Source: Agathobacter ruminis (GTDB lineage Bacteria > Bacillota > Clostridia > Lachnospirales > Lachnospiraceae). From it: a DNA stretch of 64,000 nucleotides. Shown here one piece after another: positions 16,688 to 25,827 of the stretch. The notes below the pieces were generated by a model. It saw only the letters and a program-made list of their open reading frames with translations, had not been told where the DNA came from and did no database searches. The position numbers and the translations under genes are program-made. The first letter of the stretch is position 1; every line of letters begins with the position of its first letter. The stretch covers positions 31,871 to 95,870 of the forward strand of contig NZ_PDYG01000008.1 in NCBI RefSeq assembly GCF_002735305.1, in the 5' to 3' direction.

Positions 16688-17796
16688 TGAAGAATTTATT
16701 AGTAGTAAGCTGTTTGAAAGATGATAATTATGCGCATATCTCCATTCACTTACTGAAGGAGAAACTTGCGGATGTCAAAGCAGGTGTGGAGAAAAAGGCT
16801 GCAGAACTGCAGGCAGATGTACTCTATCTGCTTCCGGAAGGCGAAAAAGTCGATGGAATCGATTGTGAAGTCCGCTATGGAGCATACAATCCAACCCTTG
16901 GAAATCCATATTCCGTCGCTCAGCTTCTGGCAGGAAATCTTCCTCGTCCGATGATTCAGGATGATTTTGTTGCAACTTATGAGGATTACGAAGTATCCGT
17001 AATGACTCCGGAAGAAGCATATCTGCTTGCAACCGGCAAGAATGTCCGCTTTGTAGCTGTGACAGCCGACGGCAAGACTGAAATCAAGGAAGTGGAAATC
17101 GGCACCAAAGCAGGAAGCATCTGCGACGCAGGCTCTGCAAAGGCTGTTTTGATCGGTGGTCAGAAGGGTACTTTTGTCAAACCGGAATCGCTTGCGGATT
17201 ATGAAATCCGTGCAGATCGCGATGATTATGCCATTACCGTATTCAATCAGGATGAATGTATGGTTCAGACTGCGGTTTCCATTATGGAGCAGGCATGGGC
17301 TTCTTCCTGCGGCAAGTGTGTACTCTGCCGTGAAGGTACCTTACAGTTCAAGACCATTGTCACGGAGATGACAACCGGAAAGGCAAAGGTGACAGACCTT
17401 GATCTCATCAGGGAAGTCGGTGAACTGATTGAAATCGGTGCATATTGTCCGTTTGGCCGCGCCATGGCAAAACCGTTGATTTCTGCAGTAAATCTGTTCC
17501 AGGATGAATTCGAGGAGCATATCAAGAGAAAGACCTGTAAGTGTGGCAAGTGCTACAAGGCAGCAGCGGTTTATCTCATCCTTCCGGATCTGTGTACCGG
17601 TTGCGGCGATTGTGTCGATGAATGTGATGAAGATGCAATCGACGGAAAGGCCAACTTCATCCATATGATCGATCAGGATATGTGCGAGCAGTGTGGCAAG
17701 TGCGTATCGGCATGCGACGAGGATGCGATTGTGAAGTGGGAGGATGCGAAACTTCCGAAACTTCCAAAGAAACTGACCAAGGTCGGAAAATTCTAA
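16687..17796 (+). CDS. NuoF-like Fe-S subunit with degenerate FMN domain
   Basis: 369 residues against about 420-600 for NuoF/HydB proteins. The C-terminal half is canonical: SCGKCVLCREGT N3-type [4Fe-4S] motif, the following helical bundle ending CPFGRAMAKP, then two ferredoxin motifs CTGCGDCVDEC and CEQCGKCVSACDEDA. The N-terminal half keeps only traces (a GAY and an LPRP segment where NuoF has its FMN/NADH fold) and lacks the glycine-rich FMN/NADH loops, so it should not oxidise NADH itself. An SLBB-like stretch precedes the N3 motif. It probably relays electrons between the GltD-type partner and the flavoprotein reductase at 13068. Last gene of the cluster; a terminator follows. Confidence 0.82.
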   Translation: MKNLLVVSCLKDDNYAHISIHLLKEKLADVKAGVEKKAAELQADVLYLLPEGEKVDGIDCEVRYGAYNPTLGNPYSVAQLLAGNLPRPMIQDDFVATYEDYEVSVMTPEEAYLLATGKNVRFVAVTADGKTEIKEVEIGTKAGSICDAGSAKAVLIGGQKGTFVKPESLADYEIRADRDDYAITVFNQDECMVQTAVSIMEQAWASSCGKCVLCREGTLQFKTIVTEMTTGKAKVTDLDLIREVGELIEIGAYCPFGRAMAKPLISAVNLFQDEFEEHIKRKTCKCGKCYKAAAVYLILPDLCTGCGDCVDECDEDAIDGKANFIHMIDQDMCEQCGKCVSACDEDAIVKWEDAKLPKLPKKLTKVGKF

Positions 17797-17816
17797 AACG
17801 AAAAAACACTGATGAG

Positions 17817-17856
17817 ATGAAGCAGATTTCGGATTTCCGGAACCTGCTTCATTTTT
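17817..17856 (+). terminator. Intrinsic terminator of the catabolic cluster
   Basis: Nine-bp stem ATGAAGCAG (17817-17825) with CTGCTTCAT (17844-17852), 18-nt loop, T-run 17852-17856. Confidence 0.8.
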
Positions 17857-17857
17857 C

Positions 17858-17885
17858 TTGTGTGGGAACAAAATATCGGTATAAT
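17858..17885 (+). promoter_or_regulatory. Possible promoter of the M4 protease gene
   Basis: A perfect TATAAT at 17880-17885 lies 53 nt before the start codon; the -35 candidate TTGTGT (17858-17863, 16-nt spacer) matches only the first three consensus bases. Confidence 0.5.
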
Positions 17886-17938
17886 GAAAGATAGCAAGAA
17901 TCATGAAATAGAAGATAGAAGATAGAAGAGGACCGGTT

Positions 17939-20002
17939 ATGACAAAAAAGTGGAAAAAAGGGATTGCGATGCTGGTTTGTGTCGGCATCATGACGCAGAT
18001 TCCGGCCTGTGCGAACAAATATGAATCAGTATATCTGCTGGATGAAGATCGCAAAGCGAGTGATGTCGCACTTGAATATTACGAAAAAGAAAATCAGGTA
18101 TCGAAAGAAGATATTGAGGAATATTCGGATGAAAATGCGGTGATTGTATATCGCGATGACGGATACGTCTCTTCGCTGGTCGGACGATTTTCTCCGGATC
18201 AGGTGGAGTCTTCCGACGATGTATTAAAGGCACTTGCAACCGTCTATGATTTGCTGGGTTTTGGCGAAGATACGGAATATTATCTCGCATCGCAGATTAC
18301 GGATACGCAGACAGACTATACCTATTTTACCTACAAGCAGATGGCGGGTAACCAGTCGGTGGAAAATGGTTCGCTTGTGATTGTACGCGATGCGGATCAT
18401 TATGTCTGTGCGCTCTCGAATTCATTTTCTTCGGAAATCGTAAAGAGTGAACAAATGATTACGGCGCAGGAGGCGGAGACGATTGTGCAAACCAATTATC
18501 CGCAACTGACCATCTATTCGCAGTATACAAAAGAAGTTTATTTTAATCATAATAATGTTTTGACCAAGGCGATGGCGGTTTATACAGATAACCCTGACAT
18601 CAGTCAGAGTTTTCAAATGCCATATTTGATGCATTATATCAGCAACGAGGGAACTTATCTGATCTGCACACCGACCAGCACCGTATCTACAACCGATACA
18701 AAGGGCTATCACAACGAAGATTATTTTTCGGGGATGGATGAGACCGTCTACGAGACGACAGTGCAAAAGGCCGATGGAACCACAGAGGCGATTTCCGTTC
18801 CGGTTTGTTATAACAAATCGGATGGACTGTATTATATGATGGATCCGAAGAGACTGATTGCCGCAGCTTCCTTCTATGATTTTTATGTCAAGGATGAAGT
18901 GAATTTTATTACCAGTACCAACAACAATGACTGGGATATGAATTATATTCTGGCCTATGCAAATTATATTGAGGCATGGGACTTTTACAAAACCATTGGC
19001 GTGCCTTCTATTGATCGCGCCGGAATGCCGATTCTGATCGGGATGGGCATGTGCGACAGCAAAGGCAATCCCGTCGATAATGCCGGATACTACGGAAGCA
19101 TTATGGGCTGGGGATTTTTTGGTGTATCGGATGTCAACAAAGACAGCCAGGCACTCGATGTTGTTGCACATGAATTTACGCATGGATATACCAGCCATGC
19201 GATGCAGGGATGTATCTATGCAAATGAGCAGGGCGCAATCAATGAGTCATTAAGTGATATCATGGGCAATCTCGTTGAAATGTATGACAAGAAGACGGAG
19301 GATGAGACATGGAGCATCGGAGAAAGTTGTGGAAATGTATTTCGCAAGATGAGTGATCCGATTGCCTATCATCAGCCTTCCTTTGTCGGTGATGCATTTT
19401 ATGTTCCGAAAACGGATCATCCGAATGCTTCCTTGAATGATTATGGCGGCGTACATTCCAACAGTTCACTGCTCAACAAAGTGGCATATGACCTGTATGC
19501 GGCATCTGTGCCGCTTTCGCACGAAATTATGCTCTGGCTGGATACCATAGAATTTCTGACTCCGCAATCTGATTTGGATGATGTCTATGTTGGATTGATT
19601 TTGTCCTGCCGTGCGCATAGTGAATATCATGATTATGAGCAAATTGTGCATGACAGCTATGAAAAGATGGGCATGATGGGAGACCGTGAGCAGACGGCAA
19701 AAGACAATCAGAATTTGCGCAGTAATTATTTTGAACTGTCAGTTGCCACAGAGGCACCGGATTCGGCCGTTGTATTATATGATGCGAATGGCCATTATTA
19801 TGCAAGCTATTCTCCGGATGCGGATGGGAATGCCCGTGTGCGCGCTGAAATCGGAAAATATTATCTGGTTTATGCAAAATCACAATTCGGCAATGTCTAT
19901 TGCTATTATTATACCGGCAGCAGTTGGTCCGCAAATGATTCGGCCGCGAAATTAATTAATTTTGATAAGAATGTGGTATACGAAAAACTCGAAATATATT
20001 AA
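17939..20002 (+). CDS. M4 (thermolysin-family) metallopeptidase, probable lipoprotein
   Basis: 687 residues. The N-terminus is a signal peptide with a lipobox-like end (MTQIPACANK, Cys near residue 23). Residues about 30-230 resemble the FTP/PepSY propeptide of M4 zymogens. The catalytic domain carries HEFTH at 411-415 (zinc ligands and catalytic Glu) and the third ligand E436 in AINESLSD, both hallmarks of thermolysins; a later VHSNSSLLNKVAYD fits the substrate-binding His region. About 100 residues follow the catalytic domain and may be an added beta domain. It would be exported, anchored to the membrane and self-processed, digesting extracellular proteins or peptides. RBS GAGGAC at 17927-17932. 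It stands alone between a terminator and the next gene. Confidence 0.88.
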   Translation: MTKKWKKGIAMLVCVGIMTQIPACANKYESVYLLDEDRKASDVALEYYEKENQVSKEDIEEYSDENAVIVYRDDGYVSSLVGRFSPDQVESSDDVLKALATVYDLLGFGEDTEYYLASQITDTQTDYTYFTYKQMAGNQSVENGSLVIVRDADHYVCALSNSFSSEIVKSEQMITAQEAETIVQTNYPQLTIYSQYTKEVYFNHNNVLTKAMAVYTDNPDISQSFQMPYLMHYISNEGTYLICTPTSTVSTTDTKGYHNEDYFSGMDETVYETTVQKADGTTEAISVPVCYNKSDGLYYMMDPKRLIAAASFYDFYVKDEVNFITSTNNNDWDMNYILAYANYIEAWDFYKTIGVPSIDRAGMPILIGMGMCDSKGNPVDNAGYYGSIMGWGFFGVSDVNKDSQALDVVAHEFTHGYTSHAMQGCIYANEQGAINESLSDIMGNLVEMYDKKTEDETWSIGESCGNVFRKMSDPIAYHQPSFVGDAFYVPKTDHPNASLNDYGGVHSNSSLLNKVAYDLYAASVPLSHEIMLWLDTIEFLTPQSDLDDVYVGLILSCRAHSEYHDYEQIVHDSYEKMGMMGDREQTAKDNQNLRSNYFELSVATEAPDSAVVLYDANGHYYASYSPDADGNARVRAEIGKYYLVYAKSQFGNVYCYYYTGSSWSANDSAAKLINFDKNVVYEKLEIY

Positions 20003-20044
20003 AATAATTTATATTATGTATGTGAAAACAGGAGGGAATGATTT

Positions 20045-21586
20045 ATGAAATTATGTGCAAATGGGCATCAGATCGAGGATCATGTGAAATTCTGCCCATA
20101 TTGCGGGGCCCCGGCACAGACCCCGGTCGAGCCGGTGCAGCCGACACCAATTCAGCCGGAACCACAGACTCCAATCGAGCCGGTGCAGCCGACACCGATT
20201 CAGCCGGAACCGCAGACTCCGGTTCAGCCGGCGCAGCCGACGAATCCGACATCTTTCTATGGTCAGGTGAGCGGAACTTATACGGCGCAGCAACCGCAGC
20301 AACCGCAGCAACCGCAGCAGCCGCAAATGCCGCAGCAGCCGCAAATGCCACAGCAGCCGCAGCAGCCGCAGCAACCGGTACCGGCAGCCGGAGATTATTA
20401 TTATGGAGGTCCGGAACCGACTGGTAAAAAGACCAAAAAGAAGAAAAAGAAAAAGAAAAAGGGTCTGATCATCACAATTCTTGTTTTGCTGATTCTGATC
20501 GGTGCAGTATGCGCACTTTTATTTGTGCCGAAGTCACCACTGAATCTGCTGGATGGCAGCCTGCAGGAGACTTTGCATATTTCGGAAAACTATACCAAGA
20601 ATGATCCGGATGATTTTAAGAAGACGAATCAGGATGTAGAATCCGGTTATCTCGTGATGGAGACTTCGATTGAATCGACCGATGTGTCATTCCTCTATCC
20701 GGAAAATGCCACTGCAGCAGAAGCACATGATGCCTGCACGGTGACACTCGAATCCGGAGCAACCATCGAAGTGACAGTGCGCAAGAAGCCTGTATACAGC
20801 CTCAAGAAATATTTTGCACAATTCAAAAAAGAAATTGAGGATGATGCAAAGATTAATGAGACCGGCGATATTCAGAAAGTGACCGTTGGCGATAAAGTAC
20901 TTTATCGCATGAGTCTGAAAACCAATGACAGCGGAAATGATGCTCAGGTAGACCGCTATCTCGAAAGCTACGGTAAATTTAATGTGGAATATACCGTGCG
21001 CAGCATGGACGGTGCGGAAGGTACTTTGCGTCACCTGATCGAAAGTCTCTATGTGGAGAAGGATGCCTATAATGAACCGGTTTTGGATACGCAGGAAACA
21101 CAGAAGCCGCAGGAGACACAGAACACTCAGGATACACAGACTCCGGGAACAGACGGTGATACGGCATCTGTTACGGTTTCATCTGTCGAGGTGGTTTATG
21201 ACAAGTCGCTGGTAACCAATGTGGATACTTCCAAGACGGATGATGTCACATTTATGTTTGGCATGGATGATACCGTTGAATTGTATCCGATGCAGTACAA
21301 CTCTGTGGACGATGCATTGGAAATCTTCAAGACATCGATGGACGATCAATTTAAAGATTACAAATATGCTGTCACAGAGAAAAAGGAAACGACCACCGGT
21401 GACAGCAAGAGAATGGTTTATTATAATTATCATGTTGAGGACATGAATGTACAGATTTATATTTGTCTGATCGAATCCGCAACACCGGGACGCGTTTGGG
21501 TATTATATTCCATGGCGGACGATGACAATAATGCAGATCAGGTAAAATTGATCAATACCATCGTAAGCTATACCGCATTCAAATAA
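20045..21586 (+). CDS. Zinc-ribbon membrane protein with Pro/Gln repeats
   Basis: 513 residues, RBS GGAGGG at 20031-20036. An N-terminal zinc ribbon (CANGHQIEDHVKFCPYCG) is followed by a Pro/Gln-rich linker with two repeat types, a poly-lysine tract (about residues 127-140), one membrane helix (LIITILVLLILIGAVCALLF, about 142-161) and an extracytoplasmic domain of about 350 residues. The lysines just before the helix place the ribbon in the cytoplasm and the large domain outside. A second low-complexity stretch TQETQKPQETQNTQDTQ (about 350-366) separates two extracellular halves. Proteins with this zinc-ribbon/linker/TM plan are common in clostridia and of unknown function; no enzymatic motif is seen. 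Confidence 0.78.
   Translation: MKLCANGHQIEDHVKFCPYCGAPAQTPVEPVQPTPIQPEPQTPIEPVQPTPIQPEPQTPVQPAQPTNPTSFYGQVSGTYTAQQPQQPQQPQQPQMPQQPQMPQQPQQPQQPVPAAGDYYYGGPEPTGKKTKKKKKKKKKGLIITILVLLILIGAVCALLFVPKSPLNLLDGSLQETLHISENYTKNDPDDFKKTNQDVESGYLVMETSIESTDVSFLYPENATAAEAHDACTVTLESGATIEVTVRKKPVYSLKKYFAQFKKEIEDDAKINETGDIQKVTVGDKVLYRMSLKTNDSGNDAQVDRYLESYGKFNVEYTVRSMDGAEGTLRHLIESLYVEKDAYNEPVLDTQETQKPQETQNTQDTQTPGTDGDTASVTVSSVEVVYDKSLVTNVDTSKTDDVTFMFGMDDTVELYPMQYNSVDDALEIFKTSMDDQFKDYKYAVTEKKETTTGDSKRMVYYNYHVEDMNVQIYICLIESATPGRVWVLYSMADDDNNADQVKLINTIVSYTAFK
20117..20242 (+). repeat. 48-bp tandem repeat coding Pro-rich linker
   Basis: Two full copies and one partial copy of a 16-residue unit QTPxEPVQPTPIQPEP inside the zinc-ribbon membrane protein. 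Confidence 0.85.
20288..20377 (+). repeat. 9-bp PQQ/PQM tandem repeat
   Basis: About ten copies of a CCG-CAG-CAA-like triplet set encode (PQQ)n with two PQM variants in the same linker. Copy number is likely to vary between strains. Confidence 0.85.
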
Positions 21587-21621
21587 TTTATGAACCAATT
21601 ATAAAGAAATAAATATTTTAT

Positions 21622-21706
21622 AAAAAGAAACTGTTTGCAATTGACTACTAAACAGGATGGGGATAGAATTCCATTAACAAAGTCAATGCAAATGGTTTCT
21701 TTTTTG
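21622..21706 (+). terminator. Long imperfect hairpin, probable terminator
   Basis: The arm 21622-21646 pairs imperfectly with 21681-21706 over about 25 bp and ends in a T-run; the 34-nt apical part contains a further small GG/CC pairing. It ends the zinc-ribbon gene and directly precedes the MarR operon, so it could also act as an attenuator for that operon. Confidence 0.65.
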
Positions 21707-21744
21707 TTGTTTTGATGAATGAAAAGCAGGAAGGAGAATCGCAC

Positions 21745-22227
21745 ATGTTTATTTGTAAATCGGACGAACGTGACCGTATGAAATCCGGCAATTTGTTCTT
21801 TCAGGCATGGAGAGAGCAAAATGAGATTGTGCGTAAAAAACATAATTTAAAAAAAGTGGAAGCACAGATTCTTGGATATTTGTATTTTGCAAATCCGGGC
21901 GAAACCAGGGGTACCGATATCTGCAAATATCTGCAGATGAATAAGGCTATGGTTTCAAAGACACTTGATGCGCTCGAAAAGCGCGGGCTGGTAGAATATC
22001 AGGCGGATGAAAACGATCGTCGCTTTGTACATTATTATCTTGCGGATGCAGCCAAGCCACTCTGCGATGACTGGAATGAGATTTGGAATCATGCAAAATC
22101 AGAACTGTTTCATGGAATTCCTGCGGAACAGGTCAATATATTTTTGCAGGTGTCCCGCAAGATGTACGAAAATCTGATTGCATTGTCTTTTGACAATCAG
22201 AATCAAGAAAAAGGAAAGGAAATGTAA
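21745..22227 (+). CDS. MarR-family transcriptional regulator
   Basis: 160 residues from the ATG at 21745, chosen because AAGGAG (21731-21736) is 8 nt upstream; the TTG/ATG pair at 21712-21717 has no RBS. The winged helix is seen in EAQILGYLYF, TDICKYLQMNKAMVSKTLDALEKRGLV (the recognition helix) and the wing DENDRRFVHYYL. Such proteins form dimers that usually repress adjacent exporters and release DNA on binding a drug or phenolic ligand. It is the first gene of a four-gene operon with three ABC genes, and its stop lies one base before the next start codon. Confidence 0.87.
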   Translation: MFICKSDERDRMKSGNLFFQAWREQNEIVRKKHNLKKVEAQILGYLYFANPGETRGTDICKYLQMNKAMVSKTLDALEKRGLVEYQADENDRRFVHYYLADAAKPLCDDWNEIWNHAKSELFHGIPAEQVNIFLQVSRKMYENLIALSFDNQNQEKGKEM

Positions 22228-22228
22228 G

Positions 22229-24019
22229 ATGTTAAAATTGTTTCATAATTTTAAAAAGTCAGATGCAATGCTCGTGGCAATCGCAGTATTGTTTATCGTC
22301 GGGCAGGTCTGGCTGGATTTGCGTCTGCCGGATTATATGGCAGATATTACAAGCCTGCTTACGACAGGAACTGATAATATGAAGGATGTCTGGATTGCAG
22401 GCGGCAAAATGCTTTTGTGTGCATTCGGCAGCATGGCAGGTTCCGTTGTTGTGGCAATCTGTGCATCCCGTATTTCGTCCAATTTTGGTGCGAATTTGAG
22501 AGAGCGCTTGTATCTTCGTGTACAGTCATTTTCGATGGAAGAAATCAATCGTTTTTCTACCTCGAGTCTGATCACACGTTCCACCAATGATATTACACAG
22601 ATTCAGCTGGTCATTGTAATGGGACTGCAGGTAATCGTAAAAGCACCGATTACGGCGGTATGGGCCATTGCCAAAATCTTTGACAAGGGTCTGGAATGGA
22701 CAGTTGCAACATTTATTACCGTATTGTTGCTTCTGGTTGGTGTGTTCATTGTATTGAAGCTGGCGCGCCCAAAATTCAAAATGATGCAAAAACTGACCGA
22801 TAATATCAACCGTGTCACACGCGAAAACTTAAGCGGTCTTTCGGTTGTCAGAGCTTACAATGCAGAAGCATATCAGGAAGCCAAATTTGAGGAGGCAAAT
22901 GACGAACTGACCAGCACGGCGCTGTTTACCAGCCGTGTGATGGCATCGATGATGCCATATATCGGTTTGCTCCTAAACGGTTTGTCGATTGCCATTTATG
23001 CAATCGGTGCAGCACTGATTCACAATGTCGCATTCAATGCAGACATGTCCAATATGATGGAGGTGCTGACAGAAAGAGGCGAACTGTTTGCCAATATGGT
23101 CATTTTTATGAATTATGCGATGCAGGTGGTTATGTCATTCATGATGCTCGTGGTCATCTTTATTCTGATGCCGAGAGCCTCTGTTGCTGCAGAGCGTATC
23201 AATGAGGTATTGAATACCAGGCCGACCATCACGGACGGAGACAAAGAAGACGGCATTGCCGGGCACGAAGGCGAAATTGAATTCCGCGATGTGTCATTCC
23301 GTTATCCGGATGCGGCCTCCAATATGCTGGAGCATATTTCCTTTACGGCAAAGAAAGGACAGACGGTGGCAATTATCGGTTCGACCGGATGCGGTAAATC
23401 TACCGTGGTCAATCTGATTCCGAGATTTTATGATGCAACCGAGGGAGAGGTTCTCGTCGACGGTCGTAATGTCCGCGAATTTACGCAAAATGCATTGCAT
23501 AACCGAATCGGATATGTTTCGCAGAAAGCATTTTTGTTTAAAGGAACCATTGCTTCGAATATTGCATTTGGTGACAATGGCAAAGGCCCTGTTAGCGAAG
23601 ACCAAATCCAAAATGCAATCGAGATTTCAAGCAGTGCACATTTTGTAGGAAAGAAAGAAAACGGAATCGAAAGCGAAGTCGTGCAGGGTGGAAATAATTA
23701 TTCCGGCGGACAGAAACAGCGTCTGTCAATCGCACGTGCTGTCGCAAGAAATGCAGAGATTTTGATTTTTGACGATTCGTTTTCGGCACTGGATTATAAA
23801 ACCGATCGTGCGGTTCGCCACATGTTGCAGGAGCGCTGCGCGGATGCAACCAAAATTATTGTGGCACAGCGTATCGGAACCATCCGCAATGCGGATAAGA
23901 TTCTCGTAATGGAAGACGGACAGATTGTCGGTCAGGGAACGCATCAGGAACTGATGCAAAATTGTGAAGTTTATCAACAGATTGCTCTTTCTCAGCTGAC
24001 TGAGGAAGAACTGGCATAG
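22229..24019 (+). CDS. ABC exporter half-transporter with degenerate catalytic site
   Basis: 596 residues from the ATG at 22229; the upstream in-frame start overlaps MarR and lacks an RBS. Six membrane helices (about residues 15-310) precede a nucleotide-binding domain with Walker A GSTGCGKST, signature NYSGGQKQR and Walker B ILIFDDSFSALD. The residue after the Walker B aspartate is Asp where the catalytic Glu is expected, the pattern of the non-hydrolysing site in heterodimeric exporters such as BmrCD or TM287/288. It should pair with the next gene product to expel a drug or lipid-like substrate. Confidence 0.9.
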   Translation: MLKLFHNFKKSDAMLVAIAVLFIVGQVWLDLRLPDYMADITSLLTTGTDNMKDVWIAGGKMLLCAFGSMAGSVVVAICASRISSNFGANLRERLYLRVQSFSMEEINRFSTSSLITRSTNDITQIQLVIVMGLQVIVKAPITAVWAIAKIFDKGLEWTVATFITVLLLLVGVFIVLKLARPKFKMMQKLTDNINRVTRENLSGLSVVRAYNAEAYQEAKFEEANDELTSTALFTSRVMASMMPYIGLLLNGLSIAIYAIGAALIHNVAFNADMSNMMEVLTERGELFANMVIFMNYAMQVVMSFMMLVVIFILMPRASVAAERINEVLNTRPTITDGDKEDGIAGHEGEIEFRDVSFRYPDAASNMLEHISFTAKKGQTVAIIGSTGCGKSTVVNLIPRFYDATEGEVLVDGRNVREFTQNALHNRIGYVSQKAFLFKGTIASNIAFGDNGKGPVSEDQIQNAIEISSSAHFVGKKENGIESEVVQGGNNYSGGQKQRLSIARAVARNAEILIFDDSFSALDYKTDRAVRHMLQERCADATKIIVAQRIGTIRNADKILVMEDGQIVGQGTHQELMQNCEVYQQIALSQLTEEELA

Positions 24020-24033
24020 AAAGGAGGAGCACG

Positions 24034-25809
24034 ATGCCAAGAAGAAATAATATGGAATTTGACACCCAGAAGTATCCGGGCGCGTGGAAGAAAATCCTCC
24101 ACTATTGCAGAAAATATAATATTTTGATGATCATTGCCATTTTGGCAGCGATCGGCGGCACAATCGCGACACTGAGCGGACCGGATCGTCTGCAGGAGGT
24201 GACGGATGCAATTGCCGAAGGACTCACAGGAGAGATTGACATTGAACATATCAGAAATGTCATTATCATTCTCGGGGTGATTTATCTGTCCGGCGCGCTG
24301 TTAAATCTGGTTCAGACGCAGATTATGGCCTATGTTACCCAGATGGTTTCAAAGCAGCTGCGTTCAGACATCTCACGCAAAATCAATCGTTTGCCGATGG
24401 CATATTTTGGAAAGACCACGACCGGTGATGTATTAAGCCGCGTGACCAATGATGTCGATACACTCGGACAGTCATTGAATCAAAGTGTGGGAACGCTGGT
24501 ATCTGCAGTCACCTTATTCTTTGGCTCCATTATTATGATGTTGCGCAACAATGTGAAGATGACCGGTGCAGCAGTCGGTGCAACCATCATCGGATTTGTG
24601 CTGATGTCGCTGATCATGTCACGCTCACAGAAATATTTCCGTTCCCAGCAGAAAAGACTTGGAGAAGTCAATGGTTTCGTTGAGGAAGCATACAGCGGTC
24701 ATACATTGATTAAAGCTTATAACGGCGAAGCGGACGGACGCAAAATTTTCCATGAAATTAATCAGAAACACCGCCGCGCGGCTTTCCGTGCACAGACATT
24801 GTCCGGACTGATGATGCCGATGATGGGATTCATCGGAAATCTCGGATTCGTTGCAGTCTGTGTCGTTGGAGCTTCGCTGGCGATTGACGGCAAAATCGGA
24901 TTTGGTGTCATTGTGGCATTTATGGTATATGTCCGTTTGTTCACACAACCATTGTCCCAGATTTCACAGGGTGTTCAGGCACTTCAGTCTGCATCTGCGG
25001 CCGGAGGACGCATCTTTGAATTCCTCGGTGCGCAGGAGATGGAAGATGAGCAGGACAAGACTGCAGAAATCGTGGATACAAAGGGACATGTAGAATTTGA
25101 CCATGTACATTTCGGATATGATCCGGACAAAACCATTATCAATGATTTCTCAGCAGAAGCAAAACCGGGCCAGAAGGTCGCAATTGTCGGACCGACAGGA
25201 GCAGGTAAGACGACGCTGGTGAATTTGCTGATGCGATTCTATGAAATCAATTCGGGAGATATCCGCATCGATGGGGTTTCCATTCACGATTTGAAACGCG
25301 AAGATGTACATAAGCAATTTTGTATGGTATTGCAGGATACCTGGATGTTTGAAGGAACCGTGCGCGAGAATCTCGTCTACAGCTCCGACAATATTACGGA
25401 TGAACAGATGGAAGAGGCATGTCGTGCGGTGGGATTGCACCATTTCATCCATGCACTTCCGAAGGGTTATGACACCGTGTTGAATGATTCGGTCAATCTG
25501 TCACAGGGACAGAAACAGCAGATGACGATTGCACGTGCGATGCTCGAAGACCGGCCGATGCTGATTCTCGACGAGGCAACCTCATCTGTGGATACACGAA
25601 CTGAGTTAAAGATTCAAAAAGCGATGGACGCACTGATGAAGAACCGTACCAGCTTTGTGATTGCGCATCGCCTTTCTACCATTAAGAATGCCGATCTGAT
25701 TCTGGTATTAAAGGATGGCGATGTGATCGAGAGCGGTACACATGAAGAATTGATGCAGCAGGGCGGATTCTACAATGAATTGTACAATTCGCAGTTTGAG
25801 ACAGCGTAA
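24034..25809 (+). CDS. ABC exporter half-transporter, catalytic partner
   Basis: 591 residues, RBS AAAGGAGG at 24020-24027. Transmembrane domain about residues 15-330, then Walker A GPTGAGKTT, signature NLSQGQKQQ and Walker B LILDEATSSVD with an intact catalytic Glu. The signature LSQGQ deviates from LSGGQ. Since the site formed by this Walker B and the partner's SGGQ signature should be the active one, the two genes together encode an asymmetric heterodimeric multidrug-type exporter. Located 14 nt after its partner in the MarR operon. Confidence 0.92.
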   Translation: MPRRNNMEFDTQKYPGAWKKILHYCRKYNILMIIAILAAIGGTIATLSGPDRLQEVTDAIAEGLTGEIDIEHIRNVIIILGVIYLSGALLNLVQTQIMAYVTQMVSKQLRSDISRKINRLPMAYFGKTTTGDVLSRVTNDVDTLGQSLNQSVGTLVSAVTLFFGSIIMMLRNNVKMTGAAVGATIIGFVLMSLIMSRSQKYFRSQQKRLGEVNGFVEEAYSGHTLIKAYNGEADGRKIFHEINQKHRRAAFRAQTLSGLMMPMMGFIGNLGFVAVCVVGASLAIDGKIGFGVIVAFMVYVRLFTQPLSQISQGVQALQSASAAGGRIFEFLGAQEMEDEQDKTAEIVDTKGHVEFDHVHFGYDPDKTIINDFSAEAKPGQKVAIVGPTGAGKTTLVNLLMRFYEINSGDIRIDGVSIHDLKREDVHKQFCMVLQDTWMFEGTVRENLVYSSDNITDEQMEEACRAVGLHHFIHALPKGYDTVLNDSVNLSQGQKQQMTIARAMLEDRPMLILDEATSSVDTRTELKIQKAMDALMKNRTSFVIAHRLSTIKNADLILVLKDGDVIESGTHEELMQQGGFYNELYNSQFETA

Positions 25810-25827
25810 GAAAGAAAAGGAGCGCAT

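Noticed and set aside
8188..17796. Bile-acid-inducible (bai) operon
   Set aside because: The SDR and flavoprotein recall baiA and baiCD/baiH, but there is no bile-acid CoA ligase, CoA transferase or 7-alpha-dehydratase, while cyclase and BKACE genes are present.
17341..18054. 237-codon minus-strand reading frame over the end of the NuoF-like gene
   Set aside because: It spans a terminator and overlaps two real genes; composition is Cys/His/Ile-rich as in antisense shadows.
20288..20377. CRISPR-like short repeats
   Set aside because: The 9-bp units are in-frame PQQ codons without spacers.
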